A stretch of DNA of 40,477 bases from Nitrospirota bacterium (lineage in GTDB: Bacteria; Nitrospirota; Thermodesulfovibrionia; Thermodesulfovibrionales; JdFR-88): NCBI GenBank assembly GCA_021788025.1, contig JAJYLE010000004.1:1-40477 (forward strand). The letters are read 5' to 3'. Of the stretch, positions 14,682 through 21,273 are shown piece by piece. Under the pieces are notes generated by a model. It saw only the letters and a list, made by a program, of their open reading frames with translations. It was not told the origin of the DNA and did no database searches. Numbering within the stretch: the first letter of the stretch is position 1; every line of letters begins with the position of its first letter. The translations under genes and the position numbers were made by a program.

Positions 14682-15413
14682 ATGCTTAGCGAGCGCGAAC
14701 TGAAAAGATATAACCGCCAGATGCTCATGGAGGGCTGGGGCGAAGAGACACAGAAGAAGCTAAAATCTTCAACGGTGTTCATAGCCGGGGCCGGGGGGCT
14801 TGGCTCGCCTGTGGCCATCTATCTTGCGGTGGCGGGCGTGGGCAATATCCGGATATGCGACTTCGACTCGCCGGACTGGAGCAACCTGAACCGCCAGATA
14901 CTCCATAATCACGCGCGCATAGGCATAAACAAGGCCATATCCGGCAAGACCACGCTTGAAGAGCTGAACCCGGACATAAACGTTACCGCGTTTGCCGAAA
15001 AAATAACCTGCGATTCCGTGGACCGCCTGGTTGGCAACGCCGATATAATCCTGGATTGCATGGACAACTTCCCCACCAGATACATCCTGAACGACTGCGC
15101 CATGAACAAAGGCATCCCGCTGGTATTTGCAAGCATCTGGGGTATGGAGGGCAGGCTAAGTTTTATACAAGTCCCGGAAACACCCTGCCTCAAATGCATC
15201 TACCCGGAGGCCCCTCCCTCCGAGGTATTCCCCGTGGTTGGGGCCACCCCCGGCACGATGGGCTCTTTACAGGTGATAGAAGCGCTTAAATATCTTGCAG
15301 GCGTGGGCCAGCCCCATAAAGGAAAACTGCTGGTATGGAACGGGTACAAAACGGAGTTCAAGAGCTTCAAGACGTACAGGGACCCGGAATGTCCCGCCTG
15401 CTCCAAAAAATAA
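14682..15413 (+). CDS. MoeB/ThiF/HesA-family E1-like adenylyltransferase
   Basis: E1-like enzymes adenylate the C-terminal glycine of a ubiquitin-fold sulfur carrier (ThiS or MoaD) for thiamine or molybdopterin synthesis. The 243-aa protein has the N-terminal RYNRQMLMEGWGEETQKKL motif and the nucleotide-binding loop GAGGLGSPV (36-44). It also has CDFDSPDWSNLNRQ with the ATP-contact Arg, DCMDNFPTRYILND, and zinc ligands CLKC...CPAC. It is full length. The ribosome-binding site AGGGGGGAAG is 9-10 nt upstream of the ATG. bioA follows 19 nt downstream, so the pair is probably co-transcribed. No thiS, moaD or rhodanese domain is adjacent, so ThiF and MoeB cannot be separated and I give no symbol. 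Confidence 0.88.
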   Translation: MLSERELKRYNRQMLMEGWGEETQKKLKSSTVFIAGAGGLGSPVAIYLAVAGVGNIRICDFDSPDWSNLNRQILHNHARIGINKAISGKTTLEELNPDINVTAFAEKITCDSVDRLVGNADIILDCMDNFPTRYILNDCAMNKGIPLVFASIWGMEGRLSFIQVPETPCLKCIYPEAPPSEVFPVVGATPGTMGSLQVIEALKYLAGVGQPHKGKLLVWNGYKTEFKSFKTYRDPECPACSKK

Positions 15414-15432
15414 ACGCAAGGCCGATGCGCCC

Positions 15433-16806
15433 ATGAACATTGATTCCCGGATAGCCCGCCTGCGCTCCCTGGACCGGGAACATATCTGGCACCCTTTTAC
15501 CCAGATGGCGGACTGGGCAAAATCCGACCCGCTGATAATCACCGGGGCCAGCGGCTGTTTTTTAAAAGACGTGCGCGGAGGATGGTACCTGGATGGCGTA
15601 TCCTCATTGTGGGTAAACATACTTGGCCACAGGCGCAGGGAAATAGACGAGGCCATAAAGGCGCAGCTTGGCAAGGTTGCCCACTCCACCCTTCTTGGAA
15701 TGGCCAATGAGGCATCTTCCGAACTTGCGGGCAAGCTTGCCGCACTTGTCCAGAAGAGTTTCGGCGCAGGCAGGCTCACCAGAATCTTCTTTTCGGATGA
15801 CGGCTCTACATCGGTGGAAGTGGCCCTCAAAATGGCCTTCCAGTATTGGGCGCACAAAGGCGAAAAGCAAAGGACACTATTCATATCGCTTGAAAACGGG
15901 TATCACGGCGACACCCTTGGCTCCGTTAGCGTTGGCGGGGTGGACATATTCCACTCCGCTTTCAAGCCGCTTCTTTTCCGCACTGGAAAAGCGCCTTCGC
16001 CGTATTGCTACAGGTGCCCCCTGGGGCTTTCGCGCCCCGGCTGCGGGCTTGAATGCGCCGCCGCCCTTGAGCGGCTTGTGGAGGCAAACAGGGACACTGT
16101 TGCAGGCGTAGTGCTGGAGCCTATGGTGCAGGCCGCCGGGGGCATGATCTTTTTCCCGGCAGGGTATCTGAAACGGGTTTCGGAAATATGCAACAGGCAC
16201 GGCGTGCCTTTTATAGCCGACGAGGTGGCCACCGGCTTCGGCAGGACCGGCAAGACCTTCGCCTGCGAGCATGAAGGTGTTGTCCCGGACATACTCTGCC
16301 TTTCCAAGGGGCTGACAGGCGGCTATTTACCGCTTGCCGTAACGGTTGCTAACGATAAGATCTATAATGCGTTCCTGGGGGGGTATGAGGAGCTCAAGAC
16401 CTTCTTCCATGGCCACTCATATACCGGAAACCCGCTTGCCTGCGCCGCGGCCAGCGCGGTGCTGGACATCTTCGATAAAGAAGACATCCCGGGCATGGCC
16501 GCCCCGAAGGCCGCAATATTGAAAAACTGGCTTCGCGATATGGAAACCCGGCAATTTGTTGGCGAGGCCAGGGGGCTTGGGCTTATGGCCGGGGTGGAGC
16601 TGGTAGCTGACAAGGAGACTAAAAAGCATTTCCCGTGGGAGCAGCGTGTTGGCTGGAAGGTTGCTCTGAAGGCTCTTGAAAAGGGGCTTTTCATAAGACC
16701 GCTGGGCAATGTGATAGTAATAATGCCGCCACTTTCAGTAAGCCAACCCAATCTGGAACGCATGCTGGAAGTAATTGCCGCAGCGGTTTCAGAATGTGCG
16801 GGATAG
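15433..16806 (+). CDS. bioA: Adenosylmethionine-8-amino-7-oxononanoate aminotransferase
   Basis: BioA moves an amino group from S-adenosylmethionine to KAPA, making DAPA in biotin synthesis. The 457-aa class III PLP aminotransferase begins LDREHIWHPFTQM, the BioA signature start. YLDGVSSLWVNILGHRRREID, STLLGMANEAS and FFSDDGSTSVEVALKMA follow. The PLP region is FIADEVATGFGRTGK and the Schiff-base Lys292 is in CLSKGLTGGYLPLA. HGHSYTGNPLACAAA is also typical. I chose the ATG at 15433 because homology starts there; an upstream in-frame ATG at 15295 lies wholly inside the preceding gene. No other bio genes are in the window. Confidence 0.95.
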   Translation: MNIDSRIARLRSLDREHIWHPFTQMADWAKSDPLIITGASGCFLKDVRGGWYLDGVSSLWVNILGHRRREIDEAIKAQLGKVAHSTLLGMANEASSELAGKLAALVQKSFGAGRLTRIFFSDDGSTSVEVALKMAFQYWAHKGEKQRTLFISLENGYHGDTLGSVSVGGVDIFHSAFKPLLFRTGKAPSPYCYRCPLGLSRPGCGLECAAALERLVEANRDTVAGVVLEPMVQAAGGMIFFPAGYLKRVSEICNRHGVPFIADEVATGFGRTGKTFACEHEGVVPDILCLSKGLTGGYLPLAVTVANDKIYNAFLGGYEELKTFFHGHSYTGNPLACAAASAVLDIFDKEDIPGMAAPKAAILKNWLRDMETRQFVGEARGLGLMAGVELVADKETKKHFPWEQRVGWKVALKALEKGLFIRPLGNVIVIMPPLSVSQPNLERMLEVIAAAVSECAG

Positions 16807-16824
16807 AAGGATTTAAAAAAATCC

Positions 16825-16885
16825 GGGCTTCCGGGCGAAAAACCCGGAAGCCCTCTCCTGCAACGTTCCGGGCGTCCGCCCGGAA
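16825..16885. terminator. Pair of hairpins between bioA and the convergent small gene
   Basis: GGGCTTCCGGG (16825-16835) pairs with CCCGGAAGCCC (16843-16853), an 11-bp stem. On the minus strand it is followed by seven T (16814-16820), so it is a good intrinsic terminator for the minus-strand gene at 16911. A second hairpin, TTCCGGGC/GCCCGGAA around GTCC, lies at 16866-16885. Confidence 0.8.
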
Positions 16886-16910
16886 ACCGGAGAACCCCTC
16901 CCCCGGTCAG

Positions 16911-17171
16911 CTAAAGCATCTTCCGGCCTGAAAAGTCCGTATTTGAATCCGGTGGCTGAGGCCGCGGCTTGTCCGCCGGCTTCAAAATCGCAAGGAGTTC
17001 ATCAGAGCAGGTAAAAGCCCACTTGCCATCCAGCCCGGCCTTCTGCACGGTCCCGATCATTTGCCGCGGATCGCCCTCCTTGCATCCCCAAACGGTTACT
17101 ACATACTGGTTAACGATGTCTCCCCTCCTCTTCCCGGCATAATTATGCGGGTGGCGTTTAATGAAGGGCAA
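16911..17171 (-). CDS. Small hypothetical protein, start codon uncertain
   Basis: I do not recognise this family. From the only standard in-frame start (TTG at 17169-17171) the product is 86 aa. The likely folded part is NQYVVTVWGCKEGDPRQMIGTV...GLDGKWAFTCSDELLAIL, a beta-rich segment with two cysteines, then a proline-rich tail (KPADKPRPQPPDS). A very strong AGGAGG lies inside this frame exactly 6 nt before an ATC codon. That leaves two possibilities: a long form from TTG, or a product of about 63 aa from a non-canonical ATC start. A strong minus-strand terminator follows the stop, which supports this being a real transcribed gene. Confidence 0.55.
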   Translation of the reverse strand: MPFIKRHPHNYAGKRRGDIVNQYVVTVWGCKEGDPRQMIGTVQKAGLDGKWAFTCSDELLAILKPADKPRPQPPDSNTDFSGRKML

Positions 17172-17174
17172 GGT

Positions 17175-17241
17175 AAAATTACCATGCGAGGGGTACCCCG
17201 GCCCTGGACCCGGAATACCGCACCGCTGTAAAGGTAATTTT
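17175..17241. other. Inverted-repeat-bounded structured segment
   Basis: AAAATTACC (17175-17183) is exactly complementary to GGTAATTTT (17233-17241). The 49-nt interior holds GGGGTACCCC and GGCCCTGGACCC-type GC-rich pairings. It lies in the divergent space between the small minus-strand gene and the metallo-hydrolase gene. No known riboswitch consensus fits. It could be a structured leader, a small RNA or a regulator site. Confidence 0.35.
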
Positions 17242-17268
17242 CACTTTTCTTTATGGATAACCAGTGGT

Positions 17269-17274
17269 TACAAT
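17269..17274 (+). promoter_or_regulatory. -10 box directly upstream of the metallo-hydrolase gene
   Basis: GGTTACAAT-TTCAGG-ATG: TACAAT ends 6 nt before the ATG at 17281, and there is no Shine-Dalgarno beyond CAGG. It is compatible with a leaderless mRNA. Confidence 0.35.
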
Positions 17275-17280
17275 TTCAGG

Positions 17281-18081
17281 ATGCCAGGCGTCCAGATAAA
17301 GACAGGCATGAGAATCAGAGCCGTCGGCTGCTCCGGCTCTGAAACACCCGGGCGCAATTTTGCTTCGTACCTGCTGGACGAAAAAATACTTTTTGACGCA
17401 GGCAGCGTCACAAACCTGCTGGATATCGAAGACCAGATGAAGATAGAGGCCGTTTTTATCACCCATACACATCTGGATCATGTAAAATGCATCCCTTTTC
17501 TGGCGGACAATGTATTTCTGAAAGACCCCCAGCACAAGGGTATCGTGGTGGCGGCCCCGGCCGCAATACTTGAAGTCCTGAAGCGGCATATCTTCAACGG
17601 GGTAATATGGCCGGACTTTACTTCCATTCCTTCCCCGGAAGCCCCCATGCTGCAATTTGTGGCGCTTAAAGAGGAAGAGCCCTGTATGGTTAACAATTAT
17701 TCAATAACCCCTTACCGGATCAACCATAACGGCCCCGCGGTAGGCTATCTGGTGGAGGAGCAGGGGACGGGGAAAAGGCTTTTTTATTCCGGAGATACAG
17801 GCCCGGCACAAAAGACATGGAAGATGCTTGGCAGCAAGCCGCTAGATTGCTTTCTGATAGATGTGTCGTTCCCCAATGCAATGGAAAGACAGGCCCTTGC
17901 GTCGGGCCACCTGACGCCATCGCTGCTTAAAAGGGAACTGGAAACGATGCAACATAAGCCCGGAATGGTCTGGGCGATACATTCAAAGCCGTTCTTTCTT
18001 GAAGAGATAGCAAGGGAGCTCGAAGAACTGGGGATCGAAAACCTGGGCCTTCTTGCCCAGGGGCAGCAACTAGAGTTTTAG
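17281..18081 (+). CDS. Metallo-beta-lactamase-fold hydrolase, class II cyclic-nucleotide phosphodiesterase-like
   Basis: A cytoplasmic metallo-hydrolase of about 266 aa. It begins RIRAVGCSGSETPGRNFASYLLDEKILFDAG, followed by the metal motif THTHLDHVK. Further ligands are likely in INHNGPAVGYLV, YSGDTGP, GHLTPSLL and IHSKP. This order matches bacterial proteins annotated as class II 3',5'-cyclic-nucleotide phosphodiesterases, related to yeast Pde1. The substrate is not proven by sequence and could be a cyclic nucleotide or another phosphodiester. The start is 17281 or the in-frame ATG at 17308, which falls just before the homology. A further upstream frame (from 17161) is probably untranslated. 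The stop lies 5 nt from the end of the convergent MerR gene. Confidence 0.85.
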   Translation: MPGVQIKTGMRIRAVGCSGSETPGRNFASYLLDEKILFDAGSVTNLLDIEDQMKIEAVFITHTHLDHVKCIPFLADNVFLKDPQHKGIVVAAPAAILEVLKRHIFNGVIWPDFTSIPSPEAPMLQFVALKEEEPCMVNNYSITPYRINHNGPAVGYLVEEQGTGKRLFYSGDTGPAQKTWKMLGSKPLDCFLIDVSFPNAMERQALASGHLTPSLLKRELETMQHKPGMVWAIHSKPFFLEEIARELEELGIENLGLLAQGQQLEF

Positions 18082-18086
18082 CGTGC

Positions 18087-18533
18087 CTACTTGGTCTTTT
18101 TTTCTTTATGTTTTGCCGATAGGTACACTACGCAGTCTTCGCATATACGGCCTGTGGCCCTGTTGCAGATCATCCGATTCAGTTCCCAGCATGGCTTTGT
18201 CCTGTCTATAAAAGCCGAGCAGGTTGACCTGCGCTCCTCAGAGCAATTTGTAATCTCCCAGCACGGAGCATAATTAAGCAGCCGCTTGATTCCTTCTATG
18301 CTTATCTTTTTTACATGTATCAGGTCCCGGATGCAGGCCAGCCATTTGATGTCGTTTTCAGAATAAAACCGGTTTTTATTGCGGCGATGGGGTTTCAACA
18401 GGCCATGTTTTTCATACAGCCTGAGTGTTTGGTCCGTAGTGCCCACCAGTTCTGCAACTATACCGATAGGATAGAGCGGCATGTCCTGTTTCTGCTTGCC
18501 TTGAAAGGCCTGGCTTGTTTTAGATGTTTTCAT
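18087..18533 (-). CDS. MerR-family regulator with C-terminal two-CW cysteine domain
   Basis: Residues 20-90 form a MerR winged helix: YPIGIVAELVGTTDQTLRLYEKHGLLKPHRRNKNRFYSENDIKWLACIRDL, close to HspR-type MerR proteins. After KISIEGIKRLLNYAP comes a cysteine-rich tail with the pattern CWEITNCSEE...CSAF...PCWELNRMIC...ICEDCVVY. This two-CW arrangement (two Cys-Trp pairs plus further Cys) is known from regulators and chemoreceptors of anaerobes. It probably binds a metal, an iron-sulfur cluster or senses redox. The ATG at 18533 has no Shine-Dalgarno, and the ATG at 18482 directly before the HTH is an alternative. The regulon is unknown; the convergent phosphodiesterase gene is only 5 nt away. 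Confidence 0.85.
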   Translation of the reverse strand: MKTSKTSQAFQGKQKQDMPLYPIGIVAELVGTTDQTLRLYEKHGLLKPHRRNKNRFYSENDIKWLACIRDLIHVKKISIEGIKRLLNYAPCWEITNCSEERRSTCSAFIDRTKPCWELNRMICNRATGRICEDCVVYLSAKHKEKKTK

Positions 18534-18626
18534 AGATAATCTGGTAATTATGGTTAATATTTAAACTTTTTTAGGTTTCAAAAAGCAAGCTGGCCGGGCA
18601 GGATACGGCACAATTCTATTGGATTT

Positions 18627-19292
18627 TTAAAGGGCTTCTCCGTGGGCTTGGCTGTTATCTTTTATTATTTCCTCATAAACAAACCTGGCTATATCGCCCA
18701 CGGTACTGGCCGAAAGACTCCGGCCATCATAGAAAAGGACAGGCTCCTGGTCACGCATCATTTTGGCTATCTCAGAGATGTAAGTGCTATCCCTCAGCCC
18801 TTTCATAATCATGAGGGCGTTGGCCCTCACCTCAGGGTTATGGCTTTTCAGACAGACAAAGGCCAGTTCCCGGTAAGGGAGAACTGAATCGGGCGCATCA
18901 GTGGCTATCCTGGCAAGGGCGCTTAATATGCCGGCAGTAAAAATTGCTTCACCATGAAAAGAAACCAGTATGGGTATCAGGTGGCCGAGTGGGCGCAAAT
19001 GAGCGCGGAGTATCTCGCCTATCAGCTCCGGAGCGCTCCATGGGTTGCCGCCGGATTCATCCCGCATCATCACGAAAAGGCGCTCGATTACGTCATGAGC
19101 CTCCCCATGTTTAAGGCGCGCAGCAAGAAAGCCGGCCGCTTCTATGGCCCTCCTGGATAGCAGGCCGCTTCTGTCATATGAAAACGAGATAAGCTGCCTC
19201 ATAATCTGGTTAGATTTCCCGATGGCGGGAAGGGATTCAAAATTCCCGGCCAGAAGCGCTTTTTTGAGCTTCTCTTTGCTTGCTGAATCCAT
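18627..19292 (-). CDS. DVU0298-family HEAT-repeat protein
   Basis: A 221-aa all-helical protein. It matches what I recall of the DVU0298 family: an N-terminal LKKALLAGNFESLPAI, then NQIMRQLISFSYDRSGLLSRRAIEAAGFLAARL, a conserved MMRDESGGNPWSAPELIGEILR, then a GILSALARIATDAP and HNPEVRANALMIMKGL HEAT-like repeat. The family is common in sulfate reducers and Nitrospirota and has no established function. HEAT repeats normally act as protein-protein scaffolds. TGCTAAAAT lies 8 nt before the ATG on this strand and there is no clear Shine-Dalgarno. The gene diverges from the membrane-protein gene, with only 65 nt between the start codons. Confidence 0.8.
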   Translation of the reverse strand: MDSASKEKLKKALLAGNFESLPAIGKSNQIMRQLISFSYDRSGLLSRRAIEAAGFLAARLKHGEAHDVIERLFVMMRDESGGNPWSAPELIGEILRAHLRPLGHLIPILVSFHGEAIFTAGILSALARIATDAPDSVLPYRELAFVCLKSHNPEVRANALMIMKGLRDSTYISEIAKMMRDQEPVLFYDGRSLSASTVGDIARFVYEEIIKDNSQAHGEAL

Positions 19293-19300
19293 GCCTTTTT

Positions 19301-19351
19301 ATTTTAGCAGAACCCATGCACTTTGCAGCGCCAATGCCAGCCTGTTAAAAT
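19301..19351. promoter_or_regulatory. Back-to-back extended -10 promoters in a 65-nt divergent gap
   Basis: Minus strand: TGCTAAAAT (19301-19309), ending 8 nt before ATG 19292. Plus strand: TGTTAAAAT (19343-19351), ending 6 nt before ATG 19358. Both are TG-n-TAAAAT with no Shine-Dalgarno, and the gap is too small for separate upstream regions, so one bound protein could control both genes. Confidence 0.5.
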
Positions 19352-19357
19352 GAATAG

Positions 19358-20323
19358 ATGCCGGCCGAATTCGGAAATTCCATAAAGCAGGGGTTCAGGG
19401 TAGTCAACCGCAACTGGCAAATTGTGCTAGCGCGTGTGGCGGGTTCCCTGGTCAACTGGCTAGCCTTGTTTATCATAGTAGGCATACCCCTTTTCATTGC
19501 AGTAATGGTAGTAGGCGTGGAACTTGCAACCTCAAGCGCTATGGCCTTCCTGAACGGCCTGAAAGAAGCGTTCATGAGCGGCTATTTCGGTATAGCCCTG
19601 ATGGTGCTCACAAGCGTGCTGCTGTACCTGATGGTTATCGCTCTGGTCTGGGTTTATGTAATGTCTGGCTGCATGGGCATAATTGCTGTATCAGCTGTAA
19701 AAGAGGGACGGAAGGTATTTACAGGCAGGCTTTTCTTCGCTGCGGCCAAGGAGCATTTACGGAGGCTTACAGGCTTTTACGCGCTGCTTGGGTTATTAGT
19801 GATAGCCGCATCCATATTTGCCGGCATCGCCGTAGGCGGGACAATATATATTTCAGATGCACTTAAAGAGAGCAACACGTTTCTTGGCGTGCTCCTGGGC
19901 ATGGTCCTGTATATTTTCATAACGGTATTTGTGGTCGCGTCAGTGCTGGGTGGGCTGTCAATTGGCGCATTCGGAGCGGCCGCAACAGTTCTTGAAAAAA
20001 AGGATGCGTGGGCCTCGCTGAAAACAGCCGTAACCTTTCTATACCGGAACCCGGGTGCCTTTTTCGGCTTCAGCCTGCTCTTTTTCCTGTACGGAATCAT
20101 TACATTCGTGATACTTGCCCCGTTAAACCTGTTTTTCCTGATAGGGGTATTCCTTGCGTTCCCTTACATGATTGTGACGTACGCGGCCGAGTATTATCTT
20201 GGGCTGTGCCTGATAGCTTCAGCCTTTTCGTACTACTTTAAAAAGACAGGGGCTGGTATTTCTGAAGGGATTCAGCAGAAGGATACCCGGGCAGATGCCA
20301 TGCCCGGTCAAACTCCCGGGTAA
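19358..20323 (+). CDS. Polytopic integral membrane protein, unknown function
   Basis: The 321-aa protein has about six hydrophobic helices: near 28-52 (VNWLALFIIVGIPLFIAVMVV), 75-110, 140-162, 172-205, 228-250 and 256-280. Short charged loops such as EGRKVFTGRLFFAAAKEHLRRL and LEKKDAWASLKTAVTFLYRNPG lie between them. The repeated pattern of a loop ending in a helix with Phe/Leu and then a two-helix hairpin resembles glycerophosphodiesterase-membrane-domain or DUF7544-like proteins, but I cannot assign it. The C-terminal 35 residues are hydrophilic. The last 86 nt overlap the 3' end of the convergent LipM-like gene, so both proteins use the same DNA. Confidence 0.75.
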   Translation: MPAEFGNSIKQGFRVVNRNWQIVLARVAGSLVNWLALFIIVGIPLFIAVMVVGVELATSSAMAFLNGLKEAFMSGYFGIALMVLTSVLLYLMVIALVWVYVMSGCMGIIAVSAVKEGRKVFTGRLFFAAAKEHLRRLTGFYALLGLLVIAASIFAGIAVGGTIYISDALKESNTFLGVLLGMVLYIFITVFVVASVLGGLSIGAFGAAATVLEKKDAWASLKTAVTFLYRNPGAFFGFSLLFFLYGIITFVILAPLNLFFLIGVFLAFPYMIVTYAAEYYLGLCLIASAFSYYFKKTGAGISEGIQQKDTRADAMPGQTPG

Positions 20324-21077
20324 GCCCGGCAGATTCCTCCGCCGGAACGCAAATCTCTGCCAATGGCGCATCCAGGACGGTTTCGAACCCTTTTTTCAGG
20401 TTTGTAATGAAACCGTTTTTATCGAATTCCGGGGCAACATCAGTAAGCGAAATCATCTTTTCGGGCTCAAAATCCTCAAACACGCCGGCATTTAATTCCT
20501 GGCCTATGCGCACCGGAATTGAACCTTGCTGCAAAAAACCTTCAGGCCATCTCCTCTGGGCCGACCCTACAATTTTTCTGCCATTTACGGTAAGTTCGGC
20601 ATACGAAACAGACTGAAAACAGTGCGGGCTTCCGGAGCGGCTTGCATCATAAGCCGCCCTCTCCATGCACGAATAAATACCGGACATATCCAGAGCCTTC
20701 ATGATTGCCCGGCTGATAAGCTCGTAACATTGCCGGAGCCCTTTGCCTTTGAATGGCCCATCGTAACGTGAACAGAAACTGTAAGTTATGTCTTCGCCAT
20801 GCAGTATGGCCCGTCCGCCCGTAGGCCTCCTTACAACAGGGATGGCGCGCTGCTGCAGAAATGAAATATTAACCCTGTCCATTTTTTGCTGGAACCGCCC
20901 CAGGGTGAGGGACGTGCGGTCCCATCCGTAAATGCGAAGTGTAGGGGAGAGTTTGCCTTCAATAACAGTCCGGGCCAGGTCTTCATCAAAAGCCATATTG
21001 TACGAAGGGCTGCAATTGCCGGAAAGGATAAGGCCGTAATGGGGCCAGCCGTGGAGCCAAGCGGCATCAGTGCTCAA
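20238..21077 (-). CDS. Lipoate-protein ligase/LipM-type octanoyltransferase family protein
   Basis: Members of this family attach lipoyl or octanoyl groups to lipoyl domains of dehydrogenases and GcvH. The 279-aa protein has NMAFDEDLARTV, TLRIYGWDRTSLTLGRFQQ, VVRRPTGGRAILHGEDITYS (83-100) and, with the candidate acyl-carrying Cys153, CFQSVSYAELTVNGRKIVGSAQRR (invariant Lys168). Cys plus RPTGGRA and a length of about 280 favour LipM, which uses octanoyl-ACP, over LplA, which uses free lipoate. The start is TTG, overlapping the TGA stop of cooT (TTGA), which suggests coupled translation. The 3' end overlaps the convergent membrane-protein gene by 86 nt. Confidence 0.85.
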   Translation of the reverse strand: MSTDAAWLHGWPHYGLILSGNCSPSYNMAFDEDLARTVIEGKLSPTLRIYGWDRTSLTLGRFQQKMDRVNISFLQQRAIPVVRRPTGGRAILHGEDITYSFCSRYDGPFKGKGLRQCYELISRAIMKALDMSGIYSCMERAAYDASRSGSPHCFQSVSYAELTVNGRKIVGSAQRRWPEGFLQQGSIPVRIGQELNAGVFEDFEPEKMISLTDVAPEFDKNGFITNLKKGFETVLDAPLAEICVPAEESAGLTREFDRAWHLPGYPSAESLQKYQPLSF

Positions 21078-21271
21078 TGCTTTGGGGCAGGTTGAAGGAC
21101 TATCTTCCTCTTGATCGCAAGTATTTCCTTTATTGCGCCTTCAAACCACCTCTCCTCCCCGAAGAGGCTCTTTAAATACACCGTGTCCCCTTCGGGCCGG
21201 ATTACGTCAACATTCTCCAAGAAAAGTTCTTCCTTACCTTCTTTCAGCAGATAAGCGTTAAGATCGCACAT
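21074..21271 (-). CDS. cooT: CooT-family nickel-binding protein
   Basis: A 65-aa protein starting MCDLNAYLL with Cys2. CooT dimers bind one Ni(II) through Cys2 and take part in nickel insertion into carbon monoxide dehydrogenase; paralogues also exist outside coo clusters. The rest follows the family pattern (KEELFLENVDVIRPEGDTVYLKSLFGE...IKEILAIKRKIVL). A ribosome-binding site (AAGGGAT) lies 5-8 nt before the ATG. No CODH or hydrogenase gene is in the window, so the client is unknown. It lies 2 nt after the exonuclease stop and overlaps the LipM-like gene by 4 nt, so the three form an operon. Confidence 0.88.
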   Translation of the reverse strand: MCDLNAYLLKEGKEELFLENVDVIRPEGDTVYLKSLFGEERWFEGAIKEILAIKRKIVLQPAPKH

Positions 21272-21273
21272 TT

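Noticed and set aside
15295-15432. Earlier ATG for bioA
   Set aside because: The extra 46 residues lie inside the preceding E1-like gene in another frame and have no family match; BioA homology begins at the ATG at 15433.
17160-17243. Fluoride, cyclic-di-GMP or molybdenum cofactor riboswitch
   Set aside because: I compared the ACCGCT-containing stretch with the consensus cores I know; the conserved nucleotides and helix order do not match.
17161-17280. Upstream extension of the metallo-hydrolase gene
   Set aside because: Low-complexity PGPGPGIP translation over a GC-rich inverted repeat; the family N-terminus starts at RIRAVGCSG.
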